From the NCBI GenBank assembly GCA_035576005.1, contig DATLXH010000087.1, positions 1-46,310 on the forward strand: a stretch of 46,310 nt of DNA, written 5' to 3'. Within the stretch, counting starts at the first letter, position 1. The number at the start of each line of letters is the position of its first letter. The notes under the pieces were generated by a model. That model saw only the letters and a program-made list of their open reading frames with translations. It was not told where the DNA came from and ran no database searches. The DNA comes from DATLXH01 sp035576005 (lineage in GTDB: Bacteria; Acidobacteriota; Thermoanaerobaculia; Gp7-AA8). Position numbers and translations under genes: made by a program. Shown piece by piece: positions 1 to 6,306 of the stretch.

Positions 1-1083
1 CTACCATGACTAAGACAAAGCCAAAGGCGATTCAGTATGTAGGGATTGATGTGCATCAAGCAACACTCGTTGTTGCTGTGTTGTCGGCTGACGGGAAGCT
101 GGTGTTCGAGTCGACCGTGGCGACAAAGCGAGAGGCAATCGAGCAAGTGCTACGAGGACTCACTGGCCGGGTCTGGGTTGCGTTCGAGGAAGGAACGCAA
201 GCGCAGTGGCTCTATGACGTGATTGTTCCACTGGTCGAGCACGTGGTGGTCTGCAACCCCCGCGAGACACGGCAAGGGGAGAATAAGTCGGACCGGATCG
301 ACGCGCGGAAGCTGGCCGACAAGCTACGGCTCAACGCTCTCAAGGCGGTCTTTCATAACACCGCGAACGTTCGCACGCTCAAAGAGCTGGTCCGGCTCTA
401 TGAGTCTCTGGTGAGCGACAGCACGCGCTCGAAGTTGCGGGTTAAAGCGATCTTTCGGGGCCGGGCGATCCTGACTCCAGGAGGGTCGATCTACGACGCG
501 AAAAAAGGCGGCCGAACTGATGGATCGGATCCCCGACAAAGGCACAGCGTTCCGTGCCAGCAAGCTACTCGTGCAGATCGCCGCCATCGATGCGCTACGA
601 CAAGAGGCACTCATCGAGATGACCCGGGAGGCCAAGCACCACTCCGCGTACAAACTTCTCACCGCGCTTCCCTTCATCGGTCCGGTCCGTGCGGCACAGC
701 TGATGGCCGTGATGGTCACTCCGTTCCGCTTTCGCACCAAGCGGCAGCTCTGGACGATGTCGGGTCTGTCGGTGATCACCCATAGCACCTCGGACCGACG
801 AATCGTCGAGGGCAAGCTCGTGCGCAGTAAAAGGCCTCCCATGACACGAGGCCTTAACCGGAATCACAACCACACGCTCAAAAACGTGTTCAAGAGCGCG
901 GCCACCGATGCCTCCGTGCGCAAGGGTCCTCTCAAGGACTTCTTCGAGGCAATGGTCAAGCGAGGCATCTCGCCTGAGATGGCCAGACTGACCCTGGCTC
1001 GAAAGGTTGCAGCCTACACACTTCGACTCTGGAAAAAAGGAGGAACGTTCGATCCTAAGAAACTGACGATGTCGACAACATAA
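1..1083 (+). mobile_element. IS110-family insertion sequence, left end cut by window edge
   Basis: The only recognisable part is the transposase reading frame, which starts 5 bases into the window, so the left end of the element and any upstream noncoding RNA region lie outside. Known IS110-group elements encode their guide (bridge) RNA in the noncoding end next to the transposase, usually upstream; that part cannot be judged here. The right boundary is not defined: I see no clear inverted repeat after the stop at 1083, which agrees with IS110 elements often lacking terminal inverted repeats. Confidence 0.8.
6..1083 (+). pseudogene. IS110-family transposase, frameshifted
   Basis: The N-terminal half (6 to about 506) has the RuvC-like DEDD nuclease domain: Asp in GIDVHQ near residue 14, Glu in FEEGTQ, and the pair of Asp in NKSDRIDARKLAD. 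The C-terminal half (about 505-1083) continues in another frame with the Transposase_20 domain (LTALPFIGPVRAAQLM) and the serine-containing SGLSVITHSTS region. The two frames join smoothly at the run of six A at 501-506 if one A is removed, giving DAKKAAELMDRIPDKG. The lesion is therefore a one-base insertion in a homopolymer. A programmed -1 shift on this A6G run would give the wrong frame, so dedicated frameshifting is unlikely; loss of an A by polymerase slippage or a sequencing error remains possible. The intact product would be about 359 residues. Confidence 0.85.
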
Positions 1084-1525
1084 ACGTCTCGGAGCATCAG
1101 TTCCACGGGCAAGTGCTTCGCTCGTGAGCTCGAGCAACCGGGACGAAGGTTCGGAGGAAGTCTCAACGCCGGGTTCGGCCGGCCGCAGTTGGGCTGAGTC
1201 ACTTCCCTCACCATAGGCCCCTCCGGATAACCAGAATGAACGTTAGGCCCCTCAACAGAGGGAAGTCTCAAATAGAACCATGGTTAGCAGCTGTACCGTG
1301 CTGACACGTTGTTCGGCCAATCGTCCTTCATCGTTTTGATCGAGCGCACGACACTATGAGCACGCGGAAGACGACTGCCCCCGCACGCCCCGCTCTAACG
1401 GGAGGTTCGCTGGCTGCCAAGAAACAGAAAAAGGCAGCGAAGGAGAGCCTCACTCTTGACAACCGCTTTCATAGAACCCGGCGGGTGGCGCACCACCCTC
1501 TCCCTCGGAGAGGGGTGCGCTGCCG
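1084..1525. other. Intergenic stretch after the IS110 transposase
   Basis: This should contain the right end of the IS element and the junction with the chromosome, but no boundary is visible. The motif TAGGCCCCTC occurs twice (near 1214 and 1245), which may belong to the element end. A 57-codon open frame (1356-1529, start MSTRKTTAPARP) is basic in its first 30 codons and then runs through a palindromic repeat into the exonuclease gene; I do not accept it as a gene. A type A palindromic repeat lies at 1480-1525. Confidence 0.4.
1480..1525. repeat. Type A palindromic repeat (CCCTCTCC...GGAGAGGG)
   Basis: A hairpin built around CCCTCTCCCTCGGAGAGGGG sits directly after the xthA stop codon, with a GGCGGGTGGCGCAC flank like the GGGTGGCGCGC arm seen in other copies. 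It lies where a transcription terminator would act but has no T tract. Confidence 0.7.
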
Positions 1526-2275
1526 TTAAATATTGAAGGTGGCTACTACGGGGCCGTGGTCGCTGGTTCCAATCTCGCGAAACACCTGGCAGCTGACCGC
1601 CTTTGCGGCGATCGACTCGCTGGCGAGGATGTAGTCCAACCGCCAGCCGATGTTTCGCTCACGCATCTGGCGCCAGTGTGCCCACCAGGTGAAGAGATTT
1701 TCATTGTCGGGATCAAGAGCGCGCCCCACATCGACCAGTCCACTGGCGATGATCGCCTGGAGCAATGCGCGCTCGTCTGGTCTCTGCCCGATGATGTTCG
1801 GCTTCCGCTCGCGTGGATGAACATCCATGTCGGTCAAGGCGACATTCAGGTCGCCTGAGAGGATCAGCTTCAACCCCGAGGCGTGGCTGACGTCAACGTA
1901 GCGTTTCATCGCCTTCATGAAGACCACTTTGGCCTCAAAGTCCTTGCCTCCGTTCGGTACGTAAACGGACGCGACAATAAGGTCTCCAATGCGAGCCTGG
2001 ACGATTCGGGTCTCGTGGTCGAAGTCGGGATGTTCGAACTCGACCGGAAGGGGAGACAGGGCCTTGCGAATGTGCAGGGCGACCCCTGAGTAACCTCCGG
2101 CTCCGTGCCAGTAACAGGCATAGCCATCGAGGTCGCAGACGGTCGACGGCACCTGGTCCGGTTTTGCCTTGATTTCCTGGAGGCAGACAACGTCTGGAGA
2201 CTCGCGGTCGACCCACTCTTTGAACTGTTCGTGCCGCGCACGGATGCCGTTGACATTCCACGTTGCGATTTTCAT
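1526..2275 (-). CDS. xthA: Exodeoxyribonuclease III (AP endonuclease)
   Basis: This 249-residue protein is a full-length member of the ExoIII/APE family, which cuts DNA 5' to abasic sites and removes 3' blocking groups in base excision repair. Visible family motifs in order are MKIATWNVNGIRAR at the N-terminus, CLQEIKA (metal-binding Glu, near residue 36), SVYVPNGG, LSGDLNVA (catalytic Asp-Asn pair), RLDYILAS and the C-terminal SDHGPVVATF with the catalytic His. The length equals the usual 250-270 residues. A type A palindromic repeat lies just upstream at 2290-2340 and another just after the stop, so the gene is bracketed by repeats. It stands alone, with no co-directional neighbour close by. 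Confidence 0.97.
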   Translation of the reverse strand: MKIATWNVNGIRARHEQFKEWVDRESPDVVCLQEIKAKPDQVPSTVCDLDGYACYWHGAGGYSGVALHIRKALSPLPVEFEHPDFDHETRIVQARIGDLIVASVYVPNGGKDFEAKVVFMKAMKRYVDVSHASGLKLILSGDLNVALTDMDVHPRERKPNIIGQRPDERALLQAIIASGLVDVGRALDPDNENLFTWWAHWRQMRERNIGWRLDYILASESIAAKAVSCQVFREIGTSDHGPVVATFNI

Positions 2276-2289
2276 GAGTTTTGGTTTTC

Positions 2290-2340
2290 TCCCCTCTCCC
2301 CGCGGGAGAGGGTGTCGCGTCGAGCGACGGGTGAGGGTCC
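2290..2340. repeat. Type A palindromic repeat upstream of xthA
   Basis: The sequence has the complete type A layout: CCCTCTCC-CGCGGGAGAGGG hairpin, then a GTCGCGTCGAGCGACGG minor hairpin, then GTGAGGGTCC. It occupies the position of the xthA 5' region, with its edge 14 bases before the start codon. Confidence 0.8.
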
Positions 2341-2416
2341 ATTTTCAGCGCTACGGCGACTGATGATCAGCAATCATCAAACCATAACATCGCGATTGTT
2401 TCTCATGCATGCGAGC

Positions 2417-2458
2417 GCGACCCTCGTCTTCAAAGTCGAACTGCTCGGAGTCAAGTAG
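2417..2458 (+). pseudogene. Relic of the 3' end of the FKBP gene
   Basis: These 42 bases encode ATLVFKVELLGVK followed by a stop, identical in protein to the last 13 residues of the FKBP lipoprotein encoded at 21086-21601 on the other strand. DNA differs at synonymous positions (for example GCG for GCA, AAA for AAG). Homology stops abruptly at 2416/2417 and continues 3' through the type E repeat pair to about 2617, matching 20925-21128 inverted. There is no start codon or promoter of its own; it is a copied gene tail. Confidence 0.85.
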
Positions 2459-2468
2459 GGGCGAAGCG

Positions 2469-2617
2469 TTGGAGTGCGGCAGCCGCAGCTGCCGCTTTTG
2501 TTTCGAACGCGCGTGAATGGGAATGTGCCCACATCGCAACTGGATCGCGATGTGACTCAGAAAGCGGCAGCTGCGGCAGCCGCACTCCAAAGGCTTCGCC
2601 CGTGGAGACAACGGTCA
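2469..2617. repeat. Type E inverted repeat pair, copy 1
   Basis: Two about 30-base units (2469-2499 and 2561-2590) lie in opposite orientation 60 bases apart. Each is itself GC-rich and self-complementary around GGCAGCCGCAGCTGCC. The same pair, with related spacer, occurs at 20949-21082 after the FKBP gene. Together with the FKBP tail at 2417 this is one duplicated segment. Between 2618 and the thioesterase start at 2733 I see no gene. Confidence 0.8.
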
Positions 2618-2732
2618 CGTGGAGATACCAGTCGTGCGGAAACAGTCAACCTCACCCCTAACCTCTGTCGGCGGTGAGAGGGGGATAAAGTGTCGTCTCG
2701 CGCGGAGTCCCGCTCTGTGTTCAACTAGGTGG

Positions 2733-3194
2733 ATGAAAGACAATCTCCAGGACACCTACGCACCCAACGGTCGTTGCTTCGGTTGCGGTCCCGCGAATGA
2801 CAAAGGCCTCCGGATCAAGAGCGTGGTCGAGGGTGACGAGCTCGTCGCCACCTGGCAGCCCGAGCCTCACCACCTGGCATTCGAAGGCATCCTCAACGGT
2901 GGGATCTGCGGTGCTCTTCTCGATTGCCACAGCAACTGGACGGCTGCCTGGCACCTGATGAAGTCGCGAGGAGCGGCGACACCGCCCACGACGGTCACTT
3001 CGGACTTTCACGTGCAGCTGCGGAAGCCCACTCCAATGAGCTCTGTTCTAACTCTCCGTGCACACGTCGTGGAGTCGGCAGACGACCGAGCCATTGTAGA
3101 AGCGACTCTCTCCGCTGGCGACAGAATCACAGCCACTTGTCGAGGCACTTTCATCGCGGTAAAGGAAGGTCATCCAGCCTTTAATCGCTGGTAG
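2733..3194 (+). CDS. PaaI-like hot-dog thioesterase family protein
   Basis: The protein of 153 residues has the hot-dog fold pattern of the PaaI/4HBT thioesterase group: an N-terminal CFGCGPANDKGLRI segment typical of this subfamily, EGILNGGICGALLDCHSNW (the helix with the active-site region) near residues 48-66, then TVTSDFHVQLRKPTP and a C-terminal beta strand ATCRGTFIAV. Such enzymes hydrolyse acyl-CoA or similar thioesters; the substrate cannot be told. An open frame extends 38 codons upstream, but that part is low-quality sequence over repeat DNA. I chose the ATG at 2733, preceded by AGGTGG. It is convergent with the aldo/keto reductase gene, with 12 bases between the stops. Confidence 0.8.
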   Translation: MKDNLQDTYAPNGRCFGCGPANDKGLRIKSVVEGDELVATWQPEPHHLAFEGILNGGICGALLDCHSNWTAAWHLMKSRGAATPPTTVTSDFHVQLRKPTPMSSVLTLRAHVVESADDRAIVEATLSAGDRITATCRGTFIAVKEGHPAFNRW

Positions 3195-3206
3195 TTCGTA
3201 CGCCGC

Positions 3207-4169
3207 TCAGGACCTGTAAACGCCTCGCACGAATTCTGCGTCATCACTGCTGAGAAGTTCGCCCGCGACTGCGGCAGCTTCGACCTGCTCGGGGTTGCGC
3301 TGACCCAGCAGGACGCAGCCGGTCGGTGAATCTTCCAGCAGGACGCCGAGAAGGGCGTGAAGTAGTGGTTCCGGGCGATCCCGAAAGCGTTCCTCGATCT
3401 TTTCTTTTCGCCGACGCAGCCTGTCGAGCGCAACCTGATCGCCGAACTCCGGGATTCTGCTGCGAAAATCGCCATCACCGAAAACCGCCGGCTTGTCGTA
3501 CTTGCCAAGGAGCAGACCATGCTTCAACGGAGAAAAAAACGCGACGCCTGAATCGCTTGATTCAACCCATGCCTTCAGTCCGCTGCTCTCGTATGTGTCG
3601 TCGATGACGTTCCTGAATGGCTGCACGACGTCGGGATCGATCCGGGGCGCCAGCCGCGCAACTTTCGAGTTGTCCCAGTCTGAGAGGCCTATGAAGCGGA
3701 TCTTTCCCTCGGAGCGAAGCTGATGAAACGTGCCGATGGCGTCATCGAGATAAACGTCGTCCGGACCGAAGTCGCAATGGTGAAAGTAATGGAGATCGAT
3801 GACGTCGGTGCGAAGCTTCTGAAGGGAGCGATCCGCTCGTTTGCGAATGAGGTCGGGATGGTAAAAGTGCTCGTAGGAGCCTGCGTTCCAGCCGACTTTG
3901 GTTGCTAGAAAGATCTGATCTCGCGGGACTTCATCCCATACGCCGCCAATGAGCTCTTCGGCGTTTCCGTCACCATAGACGTCCGCCGTATCCCAATGCG
4001 TGATTCCGCGCCGCCATGCAAGACGAAGAGCCTCACTCGCCAGCCCGTCGTCGTGTCCGGTCCAGCCGACAGGGACATCGCCGGACTTGTTCGGCCCGCC
4101 ATGCCCCCAGGTGCCGAGGCTCACGGCGGGTACGTTCACGTTAGTGCGGCCAAGACGGATTGTTCTCAT
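3207..4169 (-). CDS. Aldo/keto reductase
   Basis: This 320-residue protein is an NAD(P)H-dependent aldo/keto reductase of the TIM-barrel superfamily. The catalytic tetrad is visible: Asp60 and Tyr65 in WDTADVYGDGNAEELIG, Lys91 in ATKVGW and His127 in DLHYFHH. The C-terminal TGCVLLGQRNPEQVEAA segment is the usual cofactor-phosphate region. The family reduces aldehydes, ketones or sugars; the sequence resembles the general stress/sugar-type members, but the substrate is unknown. A start nine codons upstream (4196) is possible, but MRTIRLGRTN is the typical family N-terminus, and a TACAAT hexamer lies 8 bases before this ATG, suggesting a leaderless message. Confidence 0.92.
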   Translation of the reverse strand: MRTIRLGRTNVNVPAVSLGTWGHGGPNKSGDVPVGWTGHDDGLASEALRLAWRRGITHWDTADVYGDGNAEELIGGVWDEVPRDQIFLATKVGWNAGSYEHFYHPDLIRKRADRSLQKLRTDVIDLHYFHHCDFGPDDVYLDDAIGTFHQLRSEGKIRFIGLSDWDNSKVARLAPRIDPDVVQPFRNVIDDTYESSGLKAWVESSDSGVAFFSPLKHGLLLGKYDKPAVFGDGDFRSRIPEFGDQVALDRLRRRKEKIEERFRDRPEPLLHALLGVLLEDSPTGCVLLGQRNPEQVEAAAVAGELLSSDDAEFVRGVYRS

Positions 4170-4177
4170 GACCGCGG

Positions 4178-4183
4178 ATTGTA
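4178..4183 (-). promoter_or_regulatory. Putative -10 element of the aldo/keto reductase gene
   Basis: TACAAT (read on the minus strand) ends 8 bases before the ATG at 4169, so transcription would begin at or next to the start codon. The -35 region is not clear. Confidence 0.4.
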
Positions 4184-4318
4184 AGTCGGATCTCAAGCTG
4201 ATCAGGTCGAGAAAGATCTGCGTCTGCCGGGCAGTTGATTTCCTGGGTCCAGGGGGCTGGCCGATGTCCGCGCGCCCGAAAGACCCGGCCTGACCTTTGC
4301 TAAATTCCGCGTTACGAC

Positions 4319-5866
4319 ATGACCACTCCCGACGAGCAGAGCTTTCCCTACCAGAGCGCGTTATCCACAGCAGTCATCGGACTCGAATCGGAGTTCTTCG
4401 TCTACATCGACGGAGAAGAAATCGTCCCGGAGACCTACTGGAAACAGCCCTCAGCATTCATCGACCAGCCGCTGCTGAAGCGGTCGCTCAAAGCCTTTCA
4501 GCTTCCGACCGGCGGCGCGGTTTACTTCGACGGAGGTGTGATCGAGGTTGTAACTCCCGGGATCGAGATCGGCCCGAACGCCAGCGCCCAGGTCGTCAGG
4601 AATCTGTGGGATCAGATCGCCTTCGTGCGCGACCAGCTCACGCGGTGGGGAAAGGAAAACGGGAAGGACGTTCGCCTCACGGCCTTCGGCACGCACTACA
4701 ACATCTCCTTCGAGTTGCCTCGAGAGGAGCGAAGCAAGGACCGCACGATCCAGAAGCTGGCACTGCTGCTCGCTCATGTCCTTCCCATGCCCGTAATCCT
4801 CATCGGTGGCAACCGCCGATCGACGGGGATCGGGGTCCGTCCGCGCAGGAATCGAATCGAAGTGACCCTCGATTTCACTCCTGATCCCGGACTCATGGTC
4901 GCGACCGCTTCGCTCATCCTTGGGATCGTGCGCGACATCATGTCGTGGCCGTCCTATCGGATCGAGGTGCTCGATGAGGTCGCGGTTCCGGTACCTGGAG
5001 ATGTGAAACCCGGCAGGCACACCACACGGAAGGGATGGCTCACCAAGGACTATCACTTTCCGCAAAGCCCATTCACGTGTGACGTCAACGAAGCGATTTG
5101 GAAAACGCGAAGCGGCGAGGTGATGTCACTCCGTGAGATTGCCAGCAGGACTGCCTGGTTCTTCCGTGACTCGATTCGCCGCTACTCCGATCCCTTCAGC
5201 TTCCGTCTGCTGTTCTCCATCCTGTGGGGTCAGACCCCTTCGATGCTCGAGCTCGCCGATCGCCCTCAGGCTTATGAAGATGTGGGACATGCAGTCCGAT
5301 GGGGGACGGTCATTCCCGAGCTTGCAAATTACCGCGGCATCAATCGTTCTCCGCAGGCTGATGAGATCAGTGGAGCGGCTGAGATTGACGAGCACCTTGC
5401 CAGTAGAAAGCTGGAGCGAGACGCGTTCGCAGGGCGGGGTGATGAAACCGAGCCCGACTCGACTGCTCGAGATCTCTTTTCCCGCGAGCGGGCCGCGAGC
5501 AGCGAGATCAAACGAAAAACGCTTCGTCGTACGGCCGACTTCCAGGAGACGCTCTCGCCTCCCTGGAGCGGAGAGGGAATGGAGCGACGGGAAAGACCGC
5601 CACGGGCTGCTGCGAGCGACCGACGCGTAGCGAAGCGAAGGCTGACTGAATCCTCTAAGCCGTTGAAGAAACGGCTGAGTCGCTCGAATTACGAGAAGGT
5701 ATTTCTCAAGCTCGCTTCCGGGGGGCAGTTGAGGATTGGAAGTGAGACGCTGGTGCCGATCTCGATGAAAGGTTGGTATCACGCCGTCTTCAGACGCGAG
5801 TCCGACGGCACGGAGCAGGAGATCTCGATCGACCAGCTGGTGAAAAATTTGAACCAGTGGTCCTGA
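4319..5866 (+). CDS. Carboxylate-amine ligase of the GCS/PafA-like superfamily, uncharacterised
   Basis: The N-terminal 340 residues carry the layout of the glutamine synthetase-like carboxylate-amine ligase fold: GLESEFFV (metal/ATP Glu pair, near residue 22), YFDGGVIEVVTPGIEI (second acidic strand), TAFGTHYNISF, and RRNRIEVTLDFTPD near residue 180. This order recalls both glutamate-cysteine ligases and the PafA/Dop enzymes of the Pup pathway, which join or remove a glutamate side chain. No prcAB, pup or glutathione gene is nearby, so the substrate is unknown. Residues 370-450 are a charged, probably disordered linker, including SPPWSGEGMERRE, possibly a decayed type A repeat read in frame. 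A C-terminal domain of about 65 residues follows (KLASGGQLRIGSETLVPISMKGWYHAVF). The length, 515 residues, is usual for neither family. Confidence 0.7.
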   Translation: MTTPDEQSFPYQSALSTAVIGLESEFFVYIDGEEIVPETYWKQPSAFIDQPLLKRSLKAFQLPTGGAVYFDGGVIEVVTPGIEIGPNASAQVVRNLWDQIAFVRDQLTRWGKENGKDVRLTAFGTHYNISFELPREERSKDRTIQKLALLLAHVLPMPVILIGGNRRSTGIGVRPRRNRIEVTLDFTPDPGLMVATASLILGIVRDIMSWPSYRIEVLDEVAVPVPGDVKPGRHTTRKGWLTKDYHFPQSPFTCDVNEAIWKTRSGEVMSLREIASRTAWFFRDSIRRYSDPFSFRLLFSILWGQTPSMLELADRPQAYEDVGHAVRWGTVIPELANYRGINRSPQADEISGAAEIDEHLASRKLERDAFAGRGDETEPDSTARDLFSRERAASSEIKRKTLRRTADFQETLSPPWSGEGMERRERPPRAAASDRRVAKRRLTESSKPLKKRLSRSNYEKVFLKLASGGQLRIGSETLVPISMKGWYHAVFRRESDGTEQEISIDQLVKNLNQWS

Positions 5867-6030
5867 GCCTCGGCTGCCGGGGAGTTGTCATCCCGAACGT
5901 CGAGCGGGGATCTGGGCGGCGGGCCTCGTGCACGAACAATGATTCCGAACCATGATTTACAGCGTAAGGCCCCCACCCAGATCTCTCCTCCGACGCCTCT
6001 TAAGATACCGGTTCGCTCACTGAAGTCTTT

Positions 6031-6222
6031 GAGCCGCGAAGCGGCGTATCCCTCTCCCCGCCGGGGAGAGGGAAGCGAGCGAAGCGAAGCAGGGAGAGGG
6101 GCGTGAAAGTCTCGCCACTCCGTCGAAAAGGGCGAGGTCTTCGTATCTCTCGCGGCCCCTCTCCCGGTCGCTTACGCGACCACCCTCTCCCCGCCGGGGA
6201 GAGGGATTGGCCGCTTCGCGGC
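6031..6222. repeat. Composite type A repeat, copy 1
   Basis: Two type A hairpins (CTCTCCCCGCCGGGGAGAGG near 6051 and near 6185) flank an inner segment with AGCGAGCGAAGCGAAGCAGGGAGAGG and TCCCGGTCGCTTACGCGACC. The outer ends are GCCGCGAAGCGGC and GGCCGCTTCGCGGC. The same composite in the same orientation occurs at 15619-15842. It fills most of the 440-base gap 5867-6306, where I see no gene. Confidence 0.8.
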
Positions 6223-6306
6223 TGCGAGGACGAACGAGTCACACCATTCACCAGCCGATCCCCGCTGTTCTCCCGCTCGGAATGACTCTCGGCGTGTATC
6301 CAGGAA

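Noticed and set aside
495..520. Programmed -1 ribosomal frameshift at the A6G run of the IS110 transposase
   Set aside because: The downstream frame needs removal of one base (a +1 shift); a -1 shift would give a third frame.
1356..1529. A 57-codon open frame after the IS110 transposase
   Set aside because: Its last third reads through a type A palindromic repeat and the end overlaps xthA; no Shine-Dalgarno or family likeness.
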